Source: Bacillota bacterium (GTDB lineage Bacteria > Bacillota > Clostridia > Acetivibrionales > DSM-1351). From it: DNA of 64,000 bases. Below the pieces are notes generated by a model. That model saw only the letters and a program-made list of their open reading frames with translations. It had not been told where the DNA came from and searched no databases. Shown in pieces: positions 26,034 to 34,924 of the stretch. The stretch spans positions 62,001-126,000 of the forward strand of contig JAEWCZ010000032.1 of NCBI GenBank assembly GCA_023390335.1, read 5' to 3'. The first letter of the stretch is position 1; each line of letters starts with the position of its first letter. The position numbers and the translations under genes are program-made.

Positions 26034-27528
26034 AAATAACCCAATAATAAAAATAAATAATGTAAGCAAATGGTATGATGATGTCCAGGTTTTGAAGGAT
26101 ATTAATTTGGAAATATATAACGGCGAAGTATTGGTTATTCTAGGCCCAAGTGGTTCAGGCAAAAGCACTTTGTTAAGGACAATCAACGGACTGGAGAATA
26201 TTCAGGCTGGAGAGGTTCTCATTAATAATCAAATTTATAACTGCAAAAATTGTAAACCGCTCAGCAGAAAAAAGAGGGCAGAGGTGGGTATGGTCTTTCA
26301 GCAATTCAATCTTTACCCTCATATGACTGCCCTTGAAAATGTGACGCTAGCCTTAAGGAAGGTGAAACAAAGGACCAGAGAGGAAGCTTTAGAGATAGCC
26401 ATTCCGATTTTGCGTAAAGTGGGTCTAGAACATAAAAGTGATTCTTATCCAGCTCAGTTATCGGGAGGAGAACAACAGCGTGTAGCTATTGCCCGCAGCT
26501 TGGCTATGCAACCAAAAGTAATGCTATTTGATGAACCTACCTCCGCACTGGATTTAGAATTAATTAATGAAGTACTCGATACTATTGTTGGCCTTTCTAT
26601 GGACGGGATGACTATGGTTATAGTTACTCATGAGTTGGGATTCGCACGTCGAGTAGCAAGCCGCGTCGCTTTCCTGGACAAAGGTGAAATTATTGAAATC
26701 AATAATCCCCATGATATTATCATTCGTCCAAAAAAGGAACGCACTAAAACGTTTATGAAGAAAATTTTCAACCAAAAATCCAGCTTGAATTCTGTTAAAA
26801 AGTCTAACACAATCAATATAGGTATAGTAGATAACGCTCCACCTATGTGTTTTCTCGAAGATGGAAATAAAATGGTTGGATTCGATGTTGACCTGGCTTG
26901 CAGTATCGCAAAGCGCCTGAATGTTTCCTTGAATCTTCAGCCTATAAAAAACAAGGAACGTATTGAGTCTATTCTTACAAATAAAATCGATGCTTGTATC
27001 GCCAAATTGAACCATACCAAATCTCGTGATAATCTTATTGACTTCAGCGTCTCTTATCTTCAGGATTGCAAAAAAATCCTTATGTATAAAGAGAATATAG
27101 GTTCAATACGTGAATTGGCAGGCAAAGATATCGCTTATACCATAGGTACAAGTACAGCAATGGAAATAGAGAATTGCTTTGCGGAACTTAATTTGGTCAA
27201 ACCGAATTTTATTGCCTATTGCTCAGATGAGCAGGCCTACAATGCAATGAAGCATAAACTTGTAGCTGGATATGCAAGTGATGAGATTATCATGAATCAT
27301 TTTATAAATAACGAAATAGAGAAGAATGATTTTCAGTATCATCCGGAAGTATGTTGCTACTCGTATTTTTGCGTCGGTGTTCCGGAAAATGATTCTGAGT
27401 GGTTAAATGAAATAAACAATATCTTGCTCGAAATCTACCATTCTGGCGAATATGAGGATATATTTTACAAATGGTTTAAGACGCGGGACAAGAAATTTTT
27501 GAAACCCTTTGAAAGATGGTCGAATTAA
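26023..27528 (+). CDS. Amino-acid ABC transporter ATPase fused to a cytosolic family 3 solute-binding domain
   Basis: This protein has about 501 residues. Residues 1-250 are a GlnQ/HisP-type ATPase (GPSGSGKST, LSGGEQQRVAIARSL, VMLFDEPTSALD, VTHELGFARR). From about residue 260 a second domain begins, INIGIVDNAPPMCFLEDG, MVGFDVDLACSIAKRL, KLNHTKSRDNLIDFSVSYL, ending GEYEDIFYKWFKTRD, which is a family 3 solute-binding fold like the lipoprotein at 21745. No signal peptide or membrane helix separates the domains, so the binding domain must face the cytosol. I infer substrate sensing that gates the ATPase (trans-inhibition). The start ATG 26023 has GAGAGG upstream and overlaps the oxidoreductase gene by 11 bases. 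Confidence 0.88.
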   Translation: MMDKNNPIIKINNVSKWYDDVQVLKDINLEIYNGEVLVILGPSGSGKSTLLRTINGLENIQAGEVLINNQIYNCKNCKPLSRKKRAEVGMVFQQFNLYPHMTALENVTLALRKVKQRTREEALEIAIPILRKVGLEHKSDSYPAQLSGGEQQRVAIARSLAMQPKVMLFDEPTSALDLELINEVLDTIVGLSMDGMTMVIVTHELGFARRVASRVAFLDKGEIIEINNPHDIIIRPKKERTKTFMKKIFNQKSSLNSVKKSNTINIGIVDNAPPMCFLEDGNKMVGFDVDLACSIAKRLNVSLNLQPIKNKERIESILTNKIDACIAKLNHTKSRDNLIDFSVSYLQDCKKILMYKENIGSIRELAGKDIAYTIGTSTAMEIENCFAELNLVKPNFIAYCSDEQAYNAMKHKLVAGYASDEIIMNHFINNEIEKNDFQYHPEVCCYSYFCVGVPENDSEWLNEINNILLEIYHSGEYEDIFYKWFKTRDKKFLKPFERWSN

Positions 27529-27530
27529 TT

Positions 27531-28250
27531 ATGGGGTCTATTTTTAATTACGAATTTGATTGGCAGAAAATTTTAAGCGGACAATATCTGGAATGGATAT
27601 TACAGGGGATTAGGATTTCATTAAATCTGATGCTTCTATCCTCTTTGATTGCTGTTGTACTCGGAGTCTTGCTCACCTTTGGACAGTTATCAAAATACCG
27701 GGTGCTTCGTTTTATTTCATCACTTTATATTGAATTATGCCGGAACATTCCAACTCTAATATGGCTGTTGTTCTTTTACTATGTGTTTCCAGAACTTTTT
27801 TCTGAACCAGTAAAAACTATGCTCAACAACAATCAAGCTTTAAACTACTGGGCTGCAATTGCTGGTTTATCTATCAGCAGCAGTGGTTATATTAGTGAAA
27901 TTATTCGGGGAGGAATAGCAGGAGTATCCAAAGAACAAGTATCTGCTGCGCATACTCTAGGTCATTCACAATGGGAGATCTGGACATATATTATTTGGCC
28001 GCAGGCTATCCGCATTTGTTTCCCACCTCTTGTTTCACGGCTTATCCATAATATGAAAAACAGTTCTCTGGCTTTGGCGTTATCGGTACACGAAATTGTA
28101 TGGGCTACCCAACAGATTGAATCTATCACTTTCCGAGGAATAGAAGCAACAATCATAGCTACGCTCTTCTTTTTATGTATCAATTTTGTCTTTAGCCGTT
28201 TGGGCTTGTTAGTAGAAAAAAGGTTTTTAACCAATAAATTAATAAAATAA
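27531..28250 (+). CDS. Amino-acid ABC transporter permease 1 (HisM/GlnP type)
   Basis: This 239-residue membrane protein opens with FNYEFDWQKILSG and has about five hydrophobic segments. The docking loop reads SKEQVSAAHTLGHSQWEIWTYIIWPQA, as in polar amino-acid permeases. ATG 27531 follows the stop of the ATPase gene by two bases; an in-frame ATG at 27516 would overlap it. It forms a channel with the next gene product. Confidence 0.9.
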   Translation: MGSIFNYEFDWQKILSGQYLEWILQGIRISLNLMLLSSLIAVVLGVLLTFGQLSKYRVLRFISSLYIELCRNIPTLIWLLFFYYVFPELFSEPVKTMLNNNQALNYWAAIAGLSISSSGYISEIIRGGIAGVSKEQVSAAHTLGHSQWEIWTYIIWPQAIRICFPPLVSRLIHNMKNSSLALALSVHEIVWATQQIESITFRGIEATIIATLFFLCINFVFSRLGLLVEKRFLTNKLIK

Positions 28251-28262
28251 AGAAGGTAAAAG

Positions 28263-28946
28263 ATGTTGGCTGATATTCCCAATCTTATAAAAATGTTTTT
28301 GATAGGTCCTTTTCCGCAGGGTCCTTTAGGAGGTCTTGCCATAAATATTTTACTTGCTGTCATTACTATGGCATCAGGGTTTATTTTAGGTCTATTTTTA
28401 GCCTTGGGCAGAATTTCCAAGAATATTATCATCAGACGGATTGTCACTTTTGTGATTGAAATCACCCGAGCGCTGCCATTGTTACTGATCGTATTTTGGT
28501 TCTATTTCTTTATACCTCTTCTTGCAGGCAGACCGTTACCAATCCTTTTGAGTGCATATCTTTCGCTTACTTTTTATTCTGCCGTAAATCAAGCTGAAAT
28601 TTTCCGAGGCGGCCTTATGAACATAAATAAAGGGCAATGGCAAGTTGCTTCTTCAACAGGCTTATCCAATTATCAATGTATGGTTTATGTTATCCTACCA
28701 CAAGTACTGAGGACGATGCTGCCATCCTTTGTAGGGTTTTTCATATCGCTTTTCAAAGACACTTCGGTTATATATATTATTGGAATTATTGATTTGACTC
28801 AGATAGGCATAATGCTCAGTCAACGGGAGCCGGATAAACTTATTTTCTCATACATACTGGTGGGTATGATGTATTTTATTTTCTGCTTTATTCTTTCTTA
28901 TTTTGCAAAGAAATGGGAAGCAAAGCAGATAAAATGGTGTAAGTAA
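28263..28946 (+). CDS. Amino-acid ABC transporter permease 2 (HisQ/GlnP type)
   Basis: This 227-residue polytopic membrane protein is homologous to permease 1, with NKGQWQVASSTGLSNYQCMVYVILPQ as the ATPase-docking loop and EITRALPLLLIVFWFYFFIP upstream. An AAGAAGG site lies before ATG 28263. It completes the importer; the pair makes a heterodimeric channel. Confidence 0.9.
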   Translation: MLADIPNLIKMFLIGPFPQGPLGGLAINILLAVITMASGFILGLFLALGRISKNIIIRRIVTFVIEITRALPLLLIVFWFYFFIPLLAGRPLPILLSAYLSLTFYSAVNQAEIFRGGLMNINKGQWQVASSTGLSNYQCMVYVILPQVLRTMLPSFVGFFISLFKDTSVIYIIGIIDLTQIGIMLSQREPDKLIFSYILVGMMYFIFCFILSYFAKKWEAKQIKWCK

Positions 28947-29402
28947 TACGAAAATGAAATAATTATCTTATACAAATATTTTTATTTATCAGGGTAATGT
29001 AACTATGAAACAGTTGCAATATACAATATTTTCTGATAACATATAAAATAATATTGGAAATAATTATCTATTATTCAAACTGTTACGGAGTAGTAATTGG
29101 GACTTTTGCTAATTACATATTCTGAAGCACAATTTTCAATTAAGGTAACTGGCAAGTTCGGATTGAAATGGAGTTTTTGAGGGAACTGAAGTGGGTTAGA
29201 ACTGCTTTGGAGTTGGTAGCAAGCAAGAATACGGCTGTTAACTGACACCAAAGCTAGTAATTGTTTTCACTGTCAAGGCATTAAAGTATACCTAATTGAT
29301 TATTTAACTACAAATGCTGAAATAGGTGAAATATCTAATGGAATATAGTACAGAGAAAAATTGGTACTATTAATAATTATATTATAATTAGGAGGAACAA
29401 TC
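28947..29402 (+). other. 456-base stretch without a firm gene
   Basis: It contains repeat copy B at 29008-29062. A region at about 29150-29250 reads as a short peptide-like tail (FLRELKWVRTALELVASKN) before a stop, perhaps the end of a dead gene. The ribosome site of the next gene closes the stretch. No complete gene or clear terminator is visible. Confidence 0.5.
29008..29062 (+). repeat. Diverged repeat copy B (right of the amino-acid/Mo module)
   Basis: It shares CAATATTTTCTGATA exactly with copy A at 21170-21222, followed by TATAAAA and AAATAATTA with a short insertion between them. Both copies are in the same orientation. They bracket the 7.2-kb importer/oxidoreductase module. Confidence 0.55.
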
Positions 29403-30365
29403 ATGTTTCAGCAGAAGTATGAAAAATTTCTAAAGACAGTTAATGATTATGAATTAATTCCAAAGGAAATTGATAAAGTTGCAATTGCAATGTCAGGTGG
29501 AAAGGATGCGCAAGTACTTGCAGCTCTTTTACTTGAATATAAACAAAAGGAAAGACCTGATCTTGAATTAGAGATAGTGACTGTTGCAGCACCTAGATGG
29601 AAATATAAGCCTGATGAGTACTTTGCAGATGATGAAAGCAAAAAAGAGTACATAATTGAGCAAAAGAAAGCTGTCAATGAGACAAAAGAGTTTTGGGAAA
29701 ATAAGGGCATGCCATATACATACATTAATACTGTTCCTGGAATTACTGAGGATATGGTTATGGATGCATCAAAGCCATGTGTGTGGTGCTTTTTTGGCCT
29801 ATATAGAGCTTTGTGTAAGTACCTTGAGGATGAGCATAAGAAAGGTAAGAAAATTACTTTGGCTGCAGGTTTAACAAAGTTTGATTTGCTATATGTATTA
29901 GAATCTCTAATTATAAGGTCTGGCGGAAAGACTTGGGAGCATGATAAAGAGCATAATCCACAAAAGTATTATTTTAATAGAATGCAATTATCATGGTTTA
30001 GTCCATATCCTAAATTAAAAATTGGTATTCCGAATACAGAAATTAACAAGATAACCCCTATAATAAATCTTACTGACAACGAGACTAGAGAGCTTGCTAA
30101 TAGTTTGGGTCTTCCAAGAATTCCTGACCCATGTCATAAGTTGTTTGGAGAGAGATTTGAATCTGATAAAAGACATTTTGACAGGTATTTAGCTGGCACA
30201 ACAACAGAGGATGTAAACTTAGATCATGTTAATAGTGGTTTCTTTTCTAATTATCAAAGTTTGCTGGATACTTTCACAAGAGTAGGTGTTCTTCCTCCAG
30301 TTGAAGAAATTGATAACATTTTATATGAAGGATTATACAATAAATCGTTAACATCTGTTTTTTAA
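29403..30365 (+). CDS. PP-loop (N-type ATP pyrophosphatase) protein
   Basis: This 320-residue cytoplasmic protein has the PP-loop AMSGGKDAQV near residue 30, so it adenylates a substrate and releases pyrophosphate. A Cys pair lies in PCVWCFFG, followed by LAAGLTKFDLLYVLESL, and a third Cys in DPCHKLFGERFES. The arrangement recalls TtuA/TilS-like enzymes that put sulfur or amines onto activated carbonyls or bases, but I cannot assign a known member. It is the first gene of the long AT-rich cluster. In the clostridial closthioamide pathway related PP-loop enzymes are linked to thioamide formation, so thiolation of a carrier-bound acyl group is one possible role (inference). AGGAGG precedes ATG 29403. 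Confidence 0.75.
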   Translation: MFQQKYEKFLKTVNDYELIPKEIDKVAIAMSGGKDAQVLAALLLEYKQKERPDLELEIVTVAAPRWKYKPDEYFADDESKKEYIIEQKKAVNETKEFWENKGMPYTYINTVPGITEDMVMDASKPCVWCFFGLYRALCKYLEDEHKKGKKITLAAGLTKFDLLYVLESLIIRSGGKTWEHDKEHNPQKYYFNRMQLSWFSPYPKLKIGIPNTEINKITPIINLTDNETRELANSLGLPRIPDPCHKLFGERFESDKRHFDRYLAGTTTEDVNLDHVNSGFFSNYQSLLDTFTRVGVLPPVEEIDNILYEGLYNKSLTSVF

Positions 30366-30376
30366 GAATAATAACT

Positions 30377-30531
30377 CAACTTTCCCAGATGAAATTTTGG
30401 GGGTTAAACTTACATAATGATAAATAGGGTTAGAAAACAGTTGCATGAACCATTACTGAATTCTTGCAACTGTTTTGGTACCATACTCTCATTAGGTTTG
30501 AATATCCATAGACTTATTATTTGGGAAAGTT
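30377..30531 (+). repeat. Inverted-repeat element 1 (CAACTTTCCCA ends) containing a hairpin
   Basis: CAACTTTCCCA at 30377 and TGGGAAAGTT ending at 30531 are complementary ends of a 155-base element. Inside is a 12-base perfect stem (30434-30445 with 30465-30476). Its right end (ATAGACTT...GGGAAAGTT...GAATT) recurs at 33540-33572. It may be a small transposable element or a conserved regulatory leader. Confidence 0.5.
30434..30476 (+). terminator. Terminator-like hairpin inside element 1
   Basis: AAAACAGTTGCA pairs perfectly with TGCAACTGTTTT across a 19-base loop. It is followed by GGTACC rather than a T run beyond the stem, so it could be a weak terminator after the PP-loop gene or part of the repeat element. 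Confidence 0.45.
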
Positions 30532-30611
30532 ATATTGAATTTAAAGATAATGTTTTATAAAGAAGGAATAACTGCCTATATTTATAGTGAACTAATGGAG
30601 CGTGTATAAGC

Positions 30612-31589
30612 ATGGAAATTGATACATATATAAAATATATTGATTATTATTTACCAGAAAGTAATATTTCTGTCGATGATGTATTCTCAAGCCTTGATAA
30701 GGAAATCTTTGATAGAAAAAATATAGATAAAGATACATTTTGTTCTAAGTTCAAAAAAGAAACCAAATTAAATAAGATTTCTACATTTATAAAAGAGGAT
30801 GATTTAGCTTCAATAGTTTCTGGTATGGTAGATAAATTATTTAAGGAAACCAAAATTAATCCGCAGGAAATAGATTATTTGGTTTGTGGCAATGAGGTTT
30901 TATTGAGACATAATAATGCTTCAATTATCCACTATATTCAAAAAGCCTTTAATATGGATAAGTCTACAATTATCCCGTTATTACAACCATGCGCAGCTTC
31001 ATTATTCGCGATGGGACTATCAAGAAGTCTGTTGAATGAGGAAAAAAAGAATATGCTTATCCTGACTGCTTGTAAATGGGAGTCTGCTGAAGACAGATTT
31101 ATTGATTTTACAGTACGGGGTGACGGTATAGGTCTTTTATTAGTCGGAAGTGATACTGGTTTATTAAAAATTGCTGATTGGAATTCATGTAATTTAGGCA
31201 ATCCAAGTTATAATAAATTAGAAAATATAGCTCAAAGTCAAGATTTTCGGAGTGACATGATAAACAGAGGTGTCTCCTTTTTCGATGAAACATTAAGAAA
31301 ATTCAACCTAGAAAAGGATGATATTGGAAAGGTCATTCCGCCAAATGTTAGGCATGATGTTTATTATGATGTATATAGTCATTATTTAAAAATAAACCCC
31401 AAAGTATTCTACCTAGATAACGTTTCAGATGGAGGTCATATTTGCGATATTGATATTATTAGAAACCTTAAAGATTATATGAAAAGTAAAAAGAAGGCTA
31501 AAAATCAGAATATTATTTTATATACACCGGATGTTGAAAAAACTTTAGATGTAAATTATCATTTAGTGTTATTAAAAAATGTTACTTGA
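30612..31589 (+). CDS. Ketoacyl-ACP synthase III-like enzyme
   Basis: This 325-residue thiolase-fold enzyme has Cys127 in LQPCAASLFAMGLS, His248 in PPNVRHDVYY and Asn270 in DNVSDGGHICD, the Cys-His-Asn triad of KASIII proteins at the expected spacing. The usual nucleophile and Asn surroundings (GNTSAAS) are diverged, pointing to a non-housekeeping member that may condense or transfer an acyl group between carriers. It is followed after 26 bases by an acyl carrier protein gene, its likely partner. ATG 30612 has a GGAG further upstream than ideal, so translation may be modest. Confidence 0.82.
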   Translation: MEIDTYIKYIDYYLPESNISVDDVFSSLDKEIFDRKNIDKDTFCSKFKKETKLNKISTFIKEDDLASIVSGMVDKLFKETKINPQEIDYLVCGNEVLLRHNNASIIHYIQKAFNMDKSTIIPLLQPCAASLFAMGLSRSLLNEEKKNMLILTACKWESAEDRFIDFTVRGDGIGLLLVGSDTGLLKIADWNSCNLGNPSYNKLENIAQSQDFRSDMINRGVSFFDETLRKFNLEKDDIGKVIPPNVRHDVYYDVYSHYLKINPKVFYLDNVSDGGHICDIDIIRNLKDYMKSKKKAKNQNIILYTPDVEKTLDVNYHLVLLKNVT

Positions 31590-31615
31590 AATAAACCTTC
31601 ATTTGAGGAGGACTT

Positions 31616-31867
31616 ATGATATTTAAAAGTAATTATGAAAAAGTGATTATTAATACTTTAAAAGAAATTGCGTCAGATAAAAATATAAATAAAGATACTA
31701 TTATTCAAAAAGATGTATATATTGATTCAATGGGATGGCTTCAATTTCTTATAAAGTTAGAAAAAAAGCTTAAATGTACTTTTGAGCCGAATTTCTTAGC
31801 TCAAGGGAAATATGAGACAGTAGACGACTTGATCAATGGTATCAAAAGTTATATTGACTCAAAATAA
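31616..31867 (+). CDS. Acyl/peptidyl carrier protein
   Basis: This 83-residue small helical protein has the phosphopantetheine attachment Ser38 in IDSMGWLQFLIKLE and the helix pattern of carrier proteins. The attachment Ser is followed by Met-Gly-Trp rather than the common Leu, a specialised form. It sits between the KASIII-like gene and the AMP-ligase gene, implying a thiotemplate route in which the ligase loads the carrier. GGAGG lies just before ATG 31616. Confidence 0.85.
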   Translation: MIFKSNYEKVIINTLKEIASDKNINKDTIIQKDVYIDSMGWLQFLIKLEKKLKCTFEPNFLAQGKYETVDDLINGIKSYIDSK

Positions 31868-31921
31868 AGTTGAATTGATTAGTTATAATGCGCTTGTAGA
31901 AATTATAGAAGGAGAAAGTCC

Positions 31922-33481
31922 ATGATAAAAAATGACATTAAGAATTTCTATCAATTATTCAATTACATAAAAGATAATAATGTTAACTATATTGATTATT
32001 TGAGTTGGAGCGGAAAAAAGTATAATTATTTTAGGAAAACTTTCGCTGAGATTCATAAAGATATACAGGTTTGTTATAGTAATTTAAAACAAGCTGGTAT
32101 AACAGAAAATTCAGTGGTTTACATTGATATTGAAAATTCTTATGAGTTCTTAATTTGCGATTTTGCTGTTACACTTACAGGTGCATTATCTATAGTTTCT
32201 AATAATACTGAGTCACAAGACACGGTTAAAGATAGAGTGAGACAGTTTAAAGCAGAGTACATAGTCAGCAAAAGAGAGCTTATAGATTTAGTGGTTGACG
32301 CTAAAGTTATAAGCATTGGTTCTTTATTTCAGATAGGAAATGATGCAATAGTTGTTCAGACTTTTTATAATAATCGAGATTTTTCAGTTGTATTCTCATC
32401 TGGAACGTCAGGATTTCCAAAGGCGCTAGGCATTACTGAAAAAGGATCTATTGAAAGTTCAAAGCACTTTTTTAATTATATGGGTTTTTGTTCATCTGAT
32501 AAGTTTATGATTTATCTGCCACTGGCAAATTATCAGCAACGCTTCTTCTTCTGGGGATGCTTGATTACTTCTGTTAACATAGCTTTAGGCGATGATAAAT
32601 CACTATTTCATGCATTAAAAGAGTTTAACCCAACTATTTTATTAGCACCTCCAAATTTCTTTTATAATTTATTCTGTACAGACAATAATAATGGATTCTT
32701 TAAAAAGATATTTAAGAATATTAATAATAAATTTATTTACAAGCATATTACTCATAAGCCAATATATGAGGCATTGGGAAAGAAAATGCATTATCTGCTT
32801 ACTGGTATGGCACCAATTGATCTCAAAGTTTTAGAGCATTTTAGTGATATCAAGTTAGAAATTTATCAGATTTATGGTCAGACCGAGATTGGGATGATAG
32901 CTTGTAACAATAAAAAACTAAATAAAATTGGAACTGTAGGAAAACCAATTATCAAACTATACCTATCTGATGACAATGAAATAGTTACCGAAAGTGATTT
33001 TCCAATTGTTAGCTGTTATTACAAGGAAGATAATACAAAAGATTTCTTGGGTATGGTTAGACCAACAGGAGATGTTGGAAGTATAGATAATGATGGATTT
33101 TTAAGTATTAACGGAAGAAAAAATGAAACAATTATACTTAATAACGGGATCAAGATAAATCCTATTATGATTGAAAATAAAATAAAGTCAAGCTTAAAAA
33201 TAGCTGACATGGTAATCTTTAAAACAAGACAAGAGAGCAATAACTTTGCTTTAAATATAGTTTTATTAATAGATGGCTTATCAAATTTAAACTCCGAGGC
33301 TATAAAACAAAATATAAATAGTGTTCAAGAAATAAAAGCAAATACTAATATTGTTAATATTTACAAATATAATTTTAAAATCGAAGAAAAGGAGATTTTC
33401 TATACGGAGAATGGAAAGTTTTCACGAGTGAGGGCTATTGATTTCTTTAAAGAGAATTTTGATAAATTGACATCAATTTAG
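31922..33481 (+). CDS. AMP-forming acyl/aryl ligase
   Basis: This 519-residue adenylate-forming enzyme has the A3 loop SSGTSGFPKALG, A5 YGQTE, A7 TGDVG, A8 GRKNETIILNNGIKINP and A10 NGKFSR with the catalytic Lys. It activates a carboxylic acid with ATP, most likely to load the carrier protein encoded just upstream. The acid is unknown; neighbouring genes suggest an aromatic or homologated acid. GAAGGAG precedes ATG 31922. Length is normal for a stand-alone ligase. Confidence 0.87.
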   Translation: MIKNDIKNFYQLFNYIKDNNVNYIDYLSWSGKKYNYFRKTFAEIHKDIQVCYSNLKQAGITENSVVYIDIENSYEFLICDFAVTLTGALSIVSNNTESQDTVKDRVRQFKAEYIVSKRELIDLVVDAKVISIGSLFQIGNDAIVVQTFYNNRDFSVVFSSGTSGFPKALGITEKGSIESSKHFFNYMGFCSSDKFMIYLPLANYQQRFFFWGCLITSVNIALGDDKSLFHALKEFNPTILLAPPNFFYNLFCTDNNNGFFKKIFKNINNKFIYKHITHKPIYEALGKKMHYLLTGMAPIDLKVLEHFSDIKLEIYQIYGQTEIGMIACNNKKLNKIGTVGKPIIKLYLSDDNEIVTESDFPIVSCYYKEDNTKDFLGMVRPTGDVGSIDNDGFLSINGRKNETIILNNGIKINPIMIENKIKSSLKIADMVIFKTRQESNNFALNIVLLIDGLSNLNSEAIKQNINSVQEIKANTNIVNIYKYNFKIEEKEIFYTENGKFSRVRAIDFFKENFDKLTSI

Positions 33482-33517
33482 CTATAAACTTTTTATCATT
33501 GTGATATTAAACTAAAA

Positions 33518-33569
33518 CAACTTTCTTAGTTGAGGAACCGATAGACTTTTATTTTATATGGGAAAGTTG
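33518..33569 (+). repeat. Inverted-repeat element 2 (short form)
   Basis: CAACTTTC at 33518 pairs with GAAAGTTG ending at 33569. The segment ATAGACTT...GGGAAAGTT is shared with element 1 at about 30508-30531. The two elements flank the KASIII-ACP-ligase trio. Confidence 0.45.
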
Positions 33570-33638
33570 AATTAATATATTATTTGTAACAAAAAGGATT
33601 TACAACAATAAAAAATACCATATTGGGAGGATTAAACA

Positions 33639-34841
33639 ATGGAATTTGGATTTTCACAAGAGCAATTACAATTAAAGGGAATGGTAAGTAAGTTTGTTGA
33701 AAAGGAACTTGCACCTTTTGCGGCTGAGTATGATAAAAAAGAAAACCCAAAGGATTGCATACCATGGTCAATAATAGAAAAGGCAATGGGACTGGGCTTC
33801 GGCAGTGCGGCTGTTCCAAAAGAATTCGGGGGAAGTGAGCTTTCAAATTTTGAAATATTGACAATGATGGAAGAACTTGCTCGAGGTGATGCTGGATTTG
33901 CTTATACAATATTATCAACTATAACTGGTGCGCAGTTAATAACAAAATTTGGAACTGGTGAACAGAAGCAACAATGGTTAACTAAGATTGCAAATGACCA
34001 AACCAAAAGATTTTTAATGGGTTTTGCATTATCTGAACCTCAAACCGGATCTGACAATATGTCGCCTAATCCAGCTGCAGGAATGTTAACAACAGCAGAA
34101 TTAAATGGTGATCAATACATAATAAATGGTACTAAAAGCTTTATTACTAACGCAGGGATAGCAGGATTATATCTGGTTTGGGCTAGAACTGATAAAACAA
34201 AAGGAGCACCACAGGGTGGACTTAGCGTATTTCTAGTACCAGCCGACGCGCCTGGTCTTAAAGTAGGAAAAATCGAAGATAAAATGGGAAATAGATTATC
34301 ACAGCAAGGCGAATTGATTTTCGAAAACTGTACAATACCAGCAAGTAATTTACTTGGCAAAGAGGGTATAGGGTTACCAGTTTGTTTAGCAATGATTGAA
34401 AATCGTTTTACTACTGTAGGAGCTATAGGTACTGGCGTTGCACAGGCAGCTTTTAATATTTCTTATAAATATGCTAAAGAAAGAGTTCAAGGTGGAGCAC
34501 CAATTATCAGTCACCAAGCAATAAGTCATAAATTGGCAAATGTGTTTATGTCGATTGAGTCTTCAAGGCTATTATATCAAAAAGCAGCGTGGCATTTAGA
34601 TAACATGATACCTGGTATGGTAATAGGTTCAATGAGTAAAGTAGCAGGTTCAGAAGCTGCAGTTATGGCGTCAAATGAGGCAATACAAATTTTGGGATGT
34701 TATGGTTATTCAAGAGAGTACCCTGTAGAGAAGCTGCTTAGAGATTCCAAAGCATTATCAATTTGTGAATCTGCAAACGAGATTCAGCGTAACAATATAA
34801 TAATGATGCTTCAAATGATGGAACAGAAGCCGCAGGGTTAA
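33639..34841 (+). CDS. Acyl-CoA dehydrogenase family flavoprotein
   Basis: This 400-residue FAD enzyme shows the usual three parts: the N-terminal helical domain, MGFALSEPQTGSD and KSFITNAG in the middle, and a C-terminal helical domain with QILGCYGYSREYPVEKLLRD. The catalytic Glu is in SICESANEIQR, where family members have YEGTNEIQR. It would oxidise, or in reverse reduce, an alpha-beta bond of an acyl-CoA or carrier-bound acyl chain. The natural electron partner is an Etf; etfB/etfA genes lie at 49-51 kb in the same direction. GGGAGG lies before ATG 33639. Confidence 0.92.
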   Translation: MEFGFSQEQLQLKGMVSKFVEKELAPFAAEYDKKENPKDCIPWSIIEKAMGLGFGSAAVPKEFGGSELSNFEILTMMEELARGDAGFAYTILSTITGAQLITKFGTGEQKQQWLTKIANDQTKRFLMGFALSEPQTGSDNMSPNPAAGMLTTAELNGDQYIINGTKSFITNAGIAGLYLVWARTDKTKGAPQGGLSVFLVPADAPGLKVGKIEDKMGNRLSQQGELIFENCTIPASNLLGKEGIGLPVCLAMIENRFTTVGAIGTGVAQAAFNISYKYAKERVQGGAPIISHQAISHKLANVFMSIESSRLLYQKAAWHLDNMIPGMVIGSMSKVAGSEAAVMASNEAIQILGCYGYSREYPVEKLLRDSKALSICESANEIQRNNIIMMLQMMEQKPQG

Positions 34842-34924
34842 GTTAAAGACTAAGGTTATCGAAACGATAGATATCTTAATAATAATCTCTTAATATTAAA
34901 TGCATAAGTTGAAAGGGTTGTAAC

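Noticed and set aside
29346..29396. TATAAT just before the PP-loop gene as a promoter.
   Set aside because: It lies directly against the AGGAGG site, so transcription would start inside or after it; no good -35 at the right spacing.
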